IMG/VR virus record: IMGVR_UViG_3300028416_001248
Coordinates: 1-29,288 of that record
Source of the DNA: a virus
Direction: 5' to 3' (one strand)
Length of the DNA: 29,288 nucleotides
Shown here: positions 18,524 through 27,397 of the stretch, in pieces
Layout: every line of letters begins with the position of its first letter
Position numbering within the stretch: position 1 is the stretch's first letter
Position numbers and translations under genes: made by a program
Notes under the pieces: generated by a model
What the model was told of the DNA's origin: nothing
Databases searched by the model: none
What the model saw: the letters and a program-made list of their open reading frames with translations, nothing else

Positions 18524-18575
18524 ATAAAGACTAGATTTAGTATCTAATCTTTATCTTTCCCCTCAAGGTCTTTTA
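18524..18575 (-). promoter_or_regulatory. Repeated stem-loop cassette, copy 6 (before portal gene)
   Basis: The minus strand has TAAAAGACCTTGAGGGGAAA-type motif (18575-18559), then a 13-bp stem (12 matched, ATAAAGATTAGAT against ATCTAGTCTTTAT, 18524-18554) and T7. The portal ATG is about 16 bp downstream. It is the first copy in transcription order, just after the double-HTH gene. Confidence 0.75.
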
Positions 18576-19051
18576 TGAAGGTTTCTATTTAATTCAATTA
18601 TATCATGCAGACTTGCAACATACCATCTAATTTGGTTTCATTCAGGTTCTGAAAAACCATATAATTTTAAAAGCTCTCTTAGATAATATGAATTAAACTT
18701 TGGTGCTACATCTCAAGCTTCGATCCTTGTAATCTCTCTTTCAGTTCACTTAATCATCTTTGCTACTTCTTTTTTTGATAATTTAAGTTTTTCTCTTCTA
18801 GTTTTAAGTAAATTTCATAGTACACTTTCATCACTCTTTAACCATTTTTTCATATTTTCACTATAAAACTTATCTTTTTTCAATTCGAAGAATTCATACA
18901 AGGTATCAAGAGTTTGAGCTGTATATTTTTTGTTTCTATGTCAGTTCTTAATTGAGTAAATAGCCTTACATCATATTCAAGTTTCTTGTCTTAGCTTTTT
19001 CATATTATTCTTTTCAAGAAACTCTTTAATTCTTTGTTGTATTAAACTCAT
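18551..19051 (-). CDS. Double helix-turn-helix (XRE-type) regulator between terL and portal
   Basis: The protein has 166 residues and two HTH domains. The first (about 16-60) has KKLRQETGIGCKAIYSIKNG then TAQTLDTLYEFFEL. The second (about 79-136) is a clear XRE domain: LLKTRREKLKLSKKEVAKMI, TEREITRIEAGDVAPKF and LRELLKLYGF. A short tail follows. The gene starts 11 bp after terL and ends at cassette copy 6; its last residues RPGGER are encoded by the cassette motif. Regulators are rarely found in this exact spot, between large terminase and portal, and the position at the head of the late structural block suggests it controls these genes, possibly through the repeated cassette. That link is inference. 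Confidence 0.75.
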
Positions 19052-19061
19052 ATTACACAAA

Positions 19062-20537
19062 TTAAAAAGTTCTAATCTCTCATCAAGCAAAAGGAGTAAA
19101 ACTAAAAACCATACTATCAACCATATCATCATGTTCTCATCATGGGAAAGCAAGTAGCTGATTTTCTAAGGCTCAAACCTTTTTACTATCTGAACTAAAT
19201 TTTATAAGTCATCTTTCAAATTCTCATTGGAATTCTCTAAGTCTTGTGACTTTGTCTTTTTCTGAGTTAATAACTATTACGGCTAATCATCTCTTTTTTA
19301 ACATCCTAGCAAGAATAAGTCATCAGTTATTTTGTTCTATGTAAATCAGAGAGCATTTGTATTTATTATACAGTTCTACCACAGTATTGCAGAATTTATC
19401 CTCATCTTTATCAGTTCACTCAAATGCAATTGATTCAAGTATATACTTGTGGATTTCTCAAGTGTATTTTTCTTGAGCTGTTATTGTTAATCACATTGCA
19501 TCTGTTCAAGTCTTTTCTGAAAAAGCAGGATCAATTCAAAATACTATTTTATAACTCTTTGGTAGCTTATAAAAATACTTAATATCTGATCTTTTAATTA
19601 TACTTTGACCATTTTTGTAAGGGATTAAATTAAAGTTTTGATTATAAGCTATTAATCAATCTCTTCTTTTTGTCTGCAGAGATATAAATTTATAAGCATC
19701 ATCAGTGATGTCTTTATTTTTTTCTCTAGCCTCTTTGTCAGTAGAAACGAATCTACTCCAACTAATATTTCACTTGATCCTGATAGGTATCCAATAAACT
19801 TTGAAATCCTTGTTATTTGTAAAGAATTTCTTAAGTCTTGGTATTCTACCATCTTCATTAATAACATTTCATAGGAATATTTTTTGTGCAAACGAGTTCA
19901 ATCATCCAAATACTTCTCAAGTTAGGAATCTCATATCAGCTTCAATCAGCTCGGAGTTTTTAGTATTTTTATTTGTATCTATATCATCAAATCATACTAA
20001 GTCAGGTCTATGAGTTCTTCCATCTCTTCATAAAAACTTCTTTCATCTCGGACTTTTTCATATACTCATTGCTTGAACCTTTATATTTCAATCTATCATA
20101 AATTCTCAGATTGTTTTTTTAGTTGGCTCATTTTGTTTTCTTCATTCAGGAGGAATGTATAAGTTTCAAAAGTCATGTATCAATAATTCATTTGTTTGCA
20201 AGATAATTATAATATCAAGCAATATTGATTTAGATTGTTCTATCTCTGAATTATAATGCATTATGTATCTTCTTTTCTTATAAACTATACAATAAACATA
20301 GTAATAAGTCAGAAACATAGTTTTTGCACACTCTCTGAATCAAACAAAAAATATATTTATCATTGCTTGTAAGTCATCTACATAGTCTTTATGAAACTGA
20401 GCTAGTGGATGAGTAAATTCATTTGGGAAATAATACAGACAAAAAGATAGGAAATCTCATTTAAAATATTCTTTTCTTAAAAAACTTTTACTGGTGTTTG
20501 TAAAAAGATAATTTAAAAGTTCTCTATCTCTCTTCAT
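19062..20537 (-). CDS. terL: Terminase large subunit
   Basis: The protein has 491 residues. The ATPase half shows an atypical Walker A, GFRECAKT (66-73), followed by a long hydrophobic strand-helix, and a Walker B at LVGFDDID (180-187). The nuclease half has IVFGIDPAFSEKTGTDAMG (about 333-351, first acidic residue Asp), LIYIEQNNGG with the second acid, and the C-terminal FPGGEHDDMVDSMV (about 468-481) with the third pair Asp-Asp. The glycines of GFRECAKT, FGID and PGGE come from TGA. TerL cuts and pumps DNA into the prohead through the portal. It follows the small terminase-like gene by 3 bp. Confidence 0.93.
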
Positions 20538-20540
20538 ATA

Positions 20541-21029
20541 TTATAAATTATTATTTTCTAATATTTGGTTATATCTAACCTTGTCCTCTTTAGACATTAT
20601 TGGTTTATCTCAATTATGGATTTGTAGTTTGTTCATAAAGTCTTTATCCTTTACCATCAACCACCATTTTGAGTCAGCAATATCTCACTTCTTGACACTT
20701 CATCAAACATTAAGTCTAGCTTGTAAAGAAATACTATCTTTTAATATCCCTTTTTCCTCCAGAAAGTCAGGATTTTCTCTTTGATATTCATATAGTAGAC
20801 TCTCCGAGATTCCGCAGAAGTAACAGGCTTGAGCATCTGTCATACCTACTGAAAAATATAGCCTGAGTTTCTGGAGATTGACATCTGTCATTTTTCAAGG
20901 TCTACCAAATCATGTTTTGGTATCCTTTTTCTCTTTTTCAGGTATATTTTCTACTATTTCTTTTACAGCTTCAGACTTTTGTCTCAAAGTTACTTTTTTG
21001 ACTTTCTTTTGGTACTTTTTGCTAGTCAT
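20541..21029 (-). CDS. terS: Small terminase-like HTH protein
   Basis: The protein has 162 residues. After a basic N-terminus (MTSKKYQKKVKKVTLRQKSE) comes GFGRPGKMTD and an HTH unit with VGMTDAQACYFCGISESLLY (about 60-79) and YQRENPDFLEEKGILK. The pattern G.t...Ac...gIs..tly.w....pef is that of phage DNA-packaging small subunits with an HTH. The C-terminus is ADSKWWLMVKDKDFMNK, common in this group. It recognises packaging sites in phage DNA. It overlaps the methyltransferase stop by 8 bases and precedes terL, as usual. The symbol is given by synteny and HTH pattern. Confidence 0.75.
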
Positions 21030-22359
21030 TTAATATCAGGTTAATATCTAAATTTTTATTTAAACATCTGATTTCCTTTTTTCATTTTGTTACATCATGG
21101 TATCTTTTTATAATAGTTTGAACGAATATAGGATCTAACTCCATCATATAACATTTTCTTTGTTTCTTTTCTGATGCTATAAGAGTTGATCCACTTCATC
21201 AAAATAAATCTAGGATATTATCTCAAGACTTACTGCTATTATTCAAAGCATATTCTATTAGCTCCACTGGTTTTTGAGTAGGATGTACATATTCATTCAC
21301 ATTTGCTCTTTTCATACTCCATATAGTTGTTTTTCACTCAGACTCAGCCTGTTTAGCTCTCTTTAAAATATTTAAAAGTTGCTTATCTGATTTTCACTCT
21401 AGTGTTTCAATAACTGTTGAATGTGTTCTATCTCAGTAAAAATTAGTAGAGCTACCAGAAATTCAGCAATAAAAAAAAGGCTCATGTTTCCACCTATAAT
21501 TTCCCCAGCCTAGTGCCGAGCTTGGTTTATTCCAAATTAACTGATTTTTAATATCAAATCCATTATCTACTAGTGCTTTTTCAAAAATACTAGCTGTAGA
21601 GGTAGAATGAAATACATACACTCATGTTTCCTTAATACAAGATTGTTTATATACATCAAAAGTGTCATTTAAGAAACATAGGAAATTTTCATCACTCATA
21701 TTATCATTTTCTATTTTTCTATCAGTTCCTGTTATCTTCCCTTGTCATTTATAATTCACATTGTAAGGTGGATCTGTAAAAATCATATGAGCGAGTTCGT
21801 GGTTCATCAATGTATCTACTTCTTGTTTCTTAGTAGAATCTCAGCACATCAACCTATGTTCTCAAAGTTGAAACACATCTCACTTTTTTACCACTATCTT
21901 TTTATTATCTAAACTAGGAACTTCATCTTCTTTTTCTTCATCATAAGATTCTGATTGAAATAAATTTAAACCTACATCAAAATTTAAATGTCATATAATA
22001 TCACTAGAGAAATCTCATAATCACTCTAGATCTATTCTTAAATTTTCAAGGTGAAAATCAGCAAGTAGAGCTGTAGTATTATCTCTTATACGATAATCTC
22101 TTTTCTGTAATTCATCTAATCAAGATATTCTAACTACTTCTACTTTCTTAAATCATATCTTTTCAAGTGCTAGAGTTCTTCAATGACCTGCTAGTATAAG
22201 GTTATTCTCATCAACTACTATGGGAGAAATATATCAATCTTTTTCTATTGATTTTACTAGTTCTCATACATCTTTATCTGTATGAATTTTATTATTATTC
22301 TCATACGGAATAATCTCTTCGAGTTTAAGTTTTATAAACTCTCTTTTTAATTTTTTCAT
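21022..22359 (-). CDS. ParB-domain/DNA methyltransferase fusion
   Basis: The protein has 445 residues. Residues about 10-70 are a ParB-like nuclease or CTPase-type domain: IHTDKDVGELVKSIEKDGYI, then ENNLILAGHGRTLALEKIG with GHGR at 58-61. Residues about 155-440 are an N6-adenine or N4-cytosine methyltransferase of beta type: FQLGEHRLMCGDST, DPPYNVNY with the catalytic DPPY at 196-199, then the SAM-binding end HPTQKPVELIEYALNNSS and ILDLFGGSGSTLIASEKK. The Gly of FGGSG are partly TGA. Such fusions are common orphan phage enzymes that modify phage DNA against restriction; no cognate nuclease is next to it. It is in the replication block, directly before the terminase genes. Confidence 0.9.
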
Positions 22360-22360
22360 G

Positions 22361-23182
22361 TTATAAAATACTGTTAATCATATTATTTAATGTTCACTCA
22401 GTTAACTCTTTATGTGGATTTGTTAATTTCCAAGTATTAATTATTTCTTTTACTTTTTTTTGCTGTTTATCTGTTAAAGGCTCAAATGCTTTTCTAATCA
22501 TTTGATGATCTCATTTAATATCAACCACAGGAGAATGGATAAATCCTTTAATCTCCTTATATAAATATATAACACTATTACAGTTTTTTTGCTTAAAGTT
22601 ATCTTCTAAAACTCATTTAAGTCTAGCAATAAAGTTTTCTTTTCAGTTTCTCTTGATAAAATCAACAAAGATTTTTCAATACTTTCTTTGTACTGCTTTT
22701 GATTCTTTAAATTCATCTATTCAAACTGCTCTAAATAAAAGCTGTAAAACTGCATTTATTTCAGGATTTCAATATTCTTTGATTTCATTTTTTCAAACTT
22801 TTACAATTTCAGACTTCTTTAACTCTTTAGAGTTATTATTAATACTTGTATTATTATCTCTCACATTTTTGTTAATGGTCGAATTGCATTTTTGTATATG
22901 GTCGGTTAATGTTTTTGTTAATCGTATTTCTCGCTTTATAATCTCACTTCCTCTATATTTATATTCAATATATATAAATCATAGTTTTTCTAATTTTTTG
23001 ATCTTTCTACTAATAGTATTTTCATGTATCTTGAGTCTATCTGAGAAATGCGAATTACTTGCAAAACAAAAACCTTTTTCAGCTGTTAAACTGGATATAT
23101 ATAATAATAAAGGAAGCTCACTTTTTATTTTTTTATTAAAAATCCAATCATTATCACATATTGCATATCAATTTTTAAGCAT
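22361..23182 (-). CDS. Replication protein with N-terminal winged helix
   Basis: The protein has 273 residues. The N-terminal domain (about 15-90) is a winged helix: LPLLLYISSLTAEKGFCFAS, NSHFSDRLKIHENTISRKIK (recognition helix) and KLEKLGFIYIEYK. A charged linker rich in Asn (IINNN-like) follows, then a helical C-terminal region with KNFIARLKGVLE-type segments and a final helix KVKEIINTWKLTN. This layout is that of phage replisome organiser or initiator proteins (DnaD/RepA-like) that bind the origin. No helicase or DnaC-like ATPase is visible nearby. The gene begins 2 bp after the preceding stop and ends just before the methyltransferase start. Confidence 0.65.
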
Positions 23183-23184
23183 GT

Positions 23185-23599
23185 TTAGATCTTGTTATTA
23201 TAATATTCAAGCATCCTTTTTTCCTCAGGATCAGGAATATTCAAACTCAAGAAATCTCTAGCCCAAACTCTTATTTTTTCAATAAATACTGTCATTTCTC
23301 TAGTATCTAATTGTTTTGTTGGTTTTATATATGTAGTTCTTAATGTATAAGAATAAGTTCTTAAAAACTTGGATTTTAGTATCTCTTTTAACTCATCTTT
23401 ATCATGTCATGTATTTCAGAACTCTTCTATAAATTCAAATATTAAATGTAAATAAGAGTTTTGAGGAATCGAACGGGAACGAGAAAAGGCTTTTAATTTA
23501 TAAAGCCTTTTTCTTGCAGTTTTTAAATATTCTATGATCTCTTCATTAGTTCCTACTTTCAAAGTCGGAAGCTGAGGTTATATGATATTTCAGGATCAT
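23185..23599 (-). pseudogene. NinB-like recombination gene, interrupted by a one-base frameshift
   Basis: From the ATG at 23597-23599 (overlapping the nuclease gene end) one frame encodes MILKYHKPQLPTLKVGTNEE and IIEYLK, then meets a run of six A (minus strand; plus 23520-23525). Past this run the coding signal continues only in the next frame: RKRLYKLKAFSRSRSIPQNS, LHLIFEFIEEFGNTGHDKDE, KSKFL, then TKQLDTREMTVFIEKIRVWA and LNIPDPEE before TAA. The second part shows the NinB-like pattern (R..Q...H...., K..FL, S.t.L.t.emt.yIe.i..wA). Taken with five A the gene would be one frame of about 137 residues. Possible explanations are a sequencing error in the homopolymer, a true mutation, or programmed +1 shifting. 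NinB-type proteins assist recombination, and the neighbours are a Sak4-like ATPase and a nuclease. Confidence 0.65.
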
Positions 23600-24602
23600 G
23601 CGATTCCTCAAAGCTATGTTTTAGCTCATTTACTGATACCATTTCTTGTTTGTAGTTACTCGTTATAGTTTCTTCTTTGGATACTATATCTTCAGGATAA
23701 ATCCATTTTTTCCTTGCCATATAAAAGAAGTTTCAAATTCATTCTTTTTTGAAGCTTGTTACATCATGTTTTCTCATATCCTTATCAATCTCTTTTTTAA
23801 GTTCTTTTTGCCTTACTTCTATATTTTTCCTTGCACTTTCTAATCAAGCATATTCCTCATAAATATCTTCATTCAAATTTTCTTCTCAATCTTTTGATTT
23901 TATCCAAGTTTCATAGGCTTCTTGCATTTCAGCAAAAATCTTTGGAACTTTCTTTTTCATACTCTCTACTTTCTTTGGATCTATTTTTACTTCGAATGTT
24001 TGTATTTCTCATGTTGGTATAATATTACCATTTTCATCATTTGAAGTTACTATCCAATCAAGATATGCTTTTTGTGGAATATATCAGCTTTGAGCTTCTA
24101 TAAGCATTGCATAAAAATATAGTTGTCAGTGATTTTCAGCTCTCTCTTGAGTCCATGCAGTTTTTCCTGTTTTAAATTCTCTAAATGCATGTAGTCAATC
24201 TGTTACTATATCAGGACTGTTATCTATAAATCCTAGACAGCAAATTCAATCAATAAATTGTTGTAATTTTTGCTCATAGGTAGGATATAAATCAAATTGC
24301 CAATCCATTAGTTTCTCACAAAAATCAGAGTTATCTGATACGATGTTTACTATATTTCTATATTGTTTTTCTTTATTATCTTCTAGTGCTTCAAATTCTC
24401 AATTTCTATCTTTTGATAATGCTTTTATAATTACATCTTCATCAAAATCTCTCTCTTCAATCATAGTTCCAAGCACCTTTCCAAATGCTATTTCTTTAGT
24501 TTCAAAGAATGGTGCTTCTTCAAAGTATGTTTTTATAAATTGTGATCTAAAATTTTCAAATGAATATATTTTAGACCAACTTAGACTTTTAATTTCTGCC
24601 AT
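23580..24602 (-). CDS. PD-(D/E)XK nuclease (RecB/Cas4-like phage exonuclease)
   Basis: The protein has 340 residues. The catalytic core is visible as GFIDNSPDIV (Asp127), then HAFREFKTGKTAW with Glu142-x-Lys144, followed by ENHGQLYFYAML with Gln160, the usual order of the RecB-family motifs D, ExK and QhxxY. The N-terminus has the SLSWSKIYSFENFRSQFIK start common to these proteins. The C-terminal third is charged and helical. It would resect DNA ends for recombination, working with the single-strand annealing/ATPase protein encoded just upstream. The gene starts 20 bp after the ATPase stop. The Gly of NHGQ is a TGA codon. Confidence 0.85.
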
Positions 24603-24622
24603 AGTTATTTTATTAAAATATA

Positions 24623-25504
24623 TTATTTAGATTCTAAAGATTTTTTCATATCTTCTTTTAGCTGTAGAATATCAGCTTTTTGAGATTCTGATACAAAATC
24701 CTTATTCGTTTTCATTTCTTTTTGAAATTCTAGGAATCCTGATTTCAGAGTATTTAGTGTTTTTACTTTCCTAAGTTTATTATATATCTTTTGAAAGTTT
24801 TTTGTTTGCTCATCTCATAATCCATTATATTCTAATACCTGCTTTTCCTCTCAGATTTCTATTTCAGCTAATTTACTTACCCATACCTGAAAGTCTGCTC
24901 ATGTAGTATTTCATATAAGCCCTGTCCTATCTTTTGATAGTAGTTTCGGATTTGATAATGTTTCTATCACATGTTCTCATGTTCATAATACCTCCATATG
25001 TCATACTATATCCATAAAGTATGCAATCTTAGTTGCACTTTTTCAGTTCAAGCTAGGCACTATTTTTGAGATTCTACCCTCATCATTAATCTCTTGCTCT
25101 TGAGCTATAAAAAGTACATGCATATCTAATCATCTAAATTCTCTTAATATTCATTCAATTTGTTTTGCTACTACAGCCCAATCTTGAAGCTGTAATGCTC
25201 TTCATCTTGTACTTTCTAGTTCTGCTTTGATTATGTCATTTATCTCACTTATTGAATCAATTACTACAGTTTCGTAGTTATGTTTTTGATTTTTTAGATA
25301 TAAAAGTAAATCTCTTAGGTCTTTTAGTGACTTTATTTCTGCATAATCAATTTCTTTATTTCCTACAGATAGTAGTCATGCTTCAGCTGAAGCATATATA
25401 ACATTATTTGCTGTTGATCAGAAAGTTGTTTTTCAACTTCATGATGCTCAATATATCAAAGCCTTAATCTTATGAGATGTAGGCTTAAATTTCTTAATTT
25501 CCAT
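24623..25504 (-). CDS. RecA-like ATPase, phage Sak4/AAA_24 type
   Basis: The protein has 293 residues. It begins with a strand then a Walker A GASGSGKT (19-26), in which three of the glycines are TGA codons. The Walker B strand is HNYETVVIDSISE with Asp83. Further RecA-core segments are GLDMHVLFIAQEQE and RISKIVPSLNGKSATKIAYF (about 147-166). The C-terminal part is a coiled coil (EEKQVLEYNGLGDEQTKNFQ; KKSLESK end). Sak4-like single-strand annealing ATPases are typical partners of phage exonucleases; the PD-(D/E)XK nuclease gene follows immediately. A stem-loop-bearing gap separates it from the early genes. Confidence 0.85.
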
Positions 25505-25635
25505 AATATTGACTTAATGTAATAAATTAATATTATGTATTAACTTATTTATTTGTAAAAGTAAATGAGTGTTCACGGATTGAGCTTCTTTTATTAGAAG
25601 CTCTTTCTTTTCATTTATTTTTCATAAAAAAGCTA
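25505..25635 (-). other. Gap with perfect hairpin and a possible 26-codon ORF
   Basis: GAGCTTCT and AGAAGCTC (25582-25589 and 25596-25603) form a perfect 8-bp stem with a 6-base loop. On the plus strand it is followed by a T-rich stretch, but on the minus strand, the direction of the flanking genes, there is no T-tract. An ATG at 25625 opens 26 codons to TAA at 25545 (MKNKGKERASNKRSSIREHS, start), with the hairpin inside it. Either a structured leader of the ATPase gene or a very small gene is possible; I cannot decide. Confidence 0.4.
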
Positions 25636-25800
25636 TTACATATTATCTTTGTAAACATCTTCCATGATTGAGATTTTATCTCATATCTCTAGAAGTGGTT
25701 TATAGTCTAGATCACTCATTCGAGTCTGATCTATAAGTTCACAATAAGTTTTAGATAACTTATCAAATAACTTTTTCTTAGATTTAAAATTATATATCAT
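25636..25800 (-). CDS. Small early protein, unknown (54 residues)
   Basis: The protein is basic at the start (MIYNFKSKKKLFDKLSKTYC) and acidic and helical after it (DYKPLLEIGDKISIMEDVYK). One Gly is TGA. I recognise no family. It has an ATG and TAA in good packing with neighbours (11 bp after the previous stop), so it is probably real. It belongs to the block of short early genes before the recombination genes. Confidence 0.55.
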
Positions 25801-25811
25801 ACAGTTTTAAA

Positions 25812-26036
25812 TTAAGAATTAAGTTTTGTTTCAATCTCTCTCATCCTTTCAAGATCAAATTGTATAAAAGTATTAATACAGTATTTTGTATTTACTTTTG
25901 CTCTAGAATCTTTAAGTTTATCTACAAATTCGATAAATTTTATAAATCTATCATCATTAATGGTAAACTTAAGAAGCTCTATTTCACTTTTCATAGACTC
26001 ATATTTTTCTAAGTCTACTTGGATTTTGGCTCACAT
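25812..26036 (-). CDS. Small early coiled-coil protein (74 residues)
   Basis: The protein is mostly helical and charged: MGAKIQVDLEKYESMKSEIE, LLKFTINDDRFIKFIEFVDK, then KYCINTFIQFDLERMREIET. I recognise no family. The start at 26034-26036 is chosen because Gly2 is a TGA codon and the upstream helix continues smoothly; the shorter start at 25994 is possible only if TGA is a stop. Its role is unknown; the position suggests an early takeover or regulatory protein. Confidence 0.6.
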
Positions 26037-26080
26037 GGAATTTTTCAGTTACAATATAAAATATTTGCACATCTTTCCAT
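26015..26080 (-). CDS. Possible 21-codon Cys-rich microprotein
   Basis: An ATG directly after GAGGTG (the clearest Shine-Dalgarno-like site in the early region) opens MERCANILYCNGKIPCEPKS and one more Lys before TAG, overlapping the next gene start. Three cysteines in 21 residues, spaced as in a zinc knuckle, make it worth noting. The 86-bp stretch upstream to 26166 shows no other feature. Evidence is thin. Confidence 0.25.
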
Positions 26081-26166
26081 CACCTCAGTGTTGTAATCAA
26101 TACTCCCTACCAATAGAATTAATAGTATTACTATAATAAGTATATAAATATTATAGTTGCATTTAG

Positions 26167-26403
26167 TTAGCTTTCTTCTCATAATTCATCATTATTAGCA
26201 AATAAATCAAGTATGTTATATTTTTCAGATCTTGGTCTTTTCTCGATCTTATTTACTGCTTTAGTAAAGGCATCTTTAGTATTCCAATTCGGATTTTTTG
26301 CCTTATTGATATGTCTCCTTATAACATAAGCAGGCTTATCTAAATGTTTGGCTATTAATTCAACCAATGTTGGATCTAATATTTTCTTATCAATTAATCT
26401 CAT
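26167..26403 (-). CDS. Small early protein with possible HTH (78 residues)
   Basis: The sequence MRLIDKKILDPTLVELIAKH, LDKPAYVIRRHINKA, WNTKDAFTKAVNKIEK and a tail NILDLFANNDELGEES has a helix-turn-helix-like middle (LVELIAKHLDKPAYVIRRHI, 13-32), the pattern of a small DNA-binding or replication-associated protein. No family is certain. It is second in the minus-strand early operon that begins at the divergent control region. Confidence 0.55.
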
Positions 26404-26413
26404 TTTTATTAAA

Positions 26414-26578
26414 TTAAGTGTTATTATTTTCTATTTTTTGTAGGAATTGAATCAATTTAAATATGTCATTTCTCACACATTCATTTTGTAAAGCTTCTTT
26501 AATCTCGTTCTCATAAAATGGTTCATCGAGATAAAAAGCACAATTGATCCACCTCCATTTTTTCTCTTTAGTTTCCAT
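26414..26578 (-). CDS. First early gene, unknown (54 residues)
   Basis: The protein is METKEKKWRWINCAFYLDEP, then FYENEIKEALQNECVRNDIF and KLIQFLQKIENNNT. Rich in aromatic and charged residues, with no Gly at all. It is the first gene transcribed leftwards from the divergent region and 10 bp from the next gene. In temperate phages this is where a Cro-like or antirepressor gene lies, but no HTH is visible. Function unknown. Confidence 0.55.
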   Translation of the reverse strand: METKEKKWRWINCAFYLDEPFYENEIKEALQNECVRNDIFKLIQFLQKIENNNT

Positions 26579-26849
26579 AAAAATCAATTTATTAACTATT
26601 TTTACCTAATTACTATATAATGAAGATCAAAAAAATATTAGTTTTCTACTTATCGGATTATTTTAAAGAGCATTGCTTAAGTGCAAGTACACTATATACA
26701 GTTTTAGTTAAAATGCAAAACTTTTTATACAAATCTTAGAGCTATTATCGATGTTCTTTATACTTTTTTGCGACTTTTCTTTGACTTTCCATCTTTTTTG
26801 TATACACTGTTACCTAAGTTGTATACAATTTAATTTTTTACACCTAACA
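26579..26849. promoter_or_regulatory. Divergent immunity control region with TTGTATACA repeats
   Basis: This 271-bp AT-rich gap separates the leftward early genes from the rightward repressor and holds no gene. TTGTATACAC (26798-26807) and TTGTATACAA (26819-26828, a perfect palindrome) are 21 bp apart, two helical turns; related TATACA sites occur at about 26694 and 26725. They look like operators for the adjacent XRE repressor. TTGTAT and the second TATACA could also be a -35/-10 pair (18-bp spacer) for the repressor gene, giving autoregulation. A good leftward promoter was not identified. Confidence 0.55.
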
Positions 26850-27299
26850 ATGTATAAGGAAAAGGTAGTTAATATTGAAGTGATATGTAAATATTTATGA
26901 AGAGAAATTTATAAATATTTAGAAAGTAAAGATCAGACAATTACAGCCCTTGCTGAGACTATCTGAAAATCTACTGCATATATCACAGATCTACTAAATG
27001 GTAGAAGAAATACCTCTAATTTAGAGGTATATAAAAGAATGGCTCTTACTATTTGAATGAGTGAGAAAAAATTCGCACAGTTATATAGAGATGCTAAAAA
27101 ACATGAGTATTCAGTATCTACTTGAGAAGACTTATCAAACACTTTTTCTCTAGATGATTTTAAGCTAGAAGATTTAAAACTTGCCCTTTCGAGAGAATAT
27201 GGAACGAAAGATGAGCAGGTTTTAGATGATATTATGGCTTATGCAAGATTCAAGATAGAACAAGGTGATACAAAGTTTTTGAAAAACTTACAAAAATAG
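26850..27299 (+). CDS. XRE-family HTH repressor
   Basis: The protein has 149 residues. Residues about 29-75 form an XRE HTH: QTITALAETIGKSTAYITDL, LNGRRNTSNLEVYKRMALTI and MSEKKFAQLY. The remainder is a helical dimerisation-type tail (DDFKLEDLKLALSREYGTKD; VLDDIMAYARFKIEQ). Next to an ImmA-type peptidase and integrase, this is the expected immunity repressor that keeps the lytic genes silent, and ImmA would cleave or inactivate it on DNA damage (known for the ICEBs1 pair). Three Gly of the HTH are TGA. The palindromic TTGTATACAA sites upstream are candidate operators. Confidence 0.8.
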
Positions 27300-27397
27300 A
27301 TTTTTCTATCAGAAAATTAATGAAAAATTAATATGGTATAGATATAATTCATTTTGATGCCCTAAAAAGCATATTTATTTTCGTACCCAATTTATAT

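Noticed and set aside
15694-18575. A shared C-terminal RPGGE peptide tail on several proteins, suggested by the cassette motif
   Set aside because: Only two of six copies are in frame within a gene. In the others the motif lies after the stop or in another frame, so conservation is at the DNA/RNA level.
4729-18575. T7-type phage RNA polymerase promoters as a firm call for the cassettes
   Set aside because: No single-subunit RNA polymerase gene is in the window; kept only as one hypothesis.
20700-20900. Another copy of the cassette motif suggested by a caaggtc at about 20889
   Set aside because: It lies in the small terminase coding sequence, lacks the GGGG part and has no adjacent hairpin.
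22653-23261. A 202-codon open frame on the plus strand
   Set aside because: It is antisense to the replication protein and the NinB-like gene, which have clear domains; its sequence is hydrophobic low complexity typical of the complement of AT-rich coding DNA.
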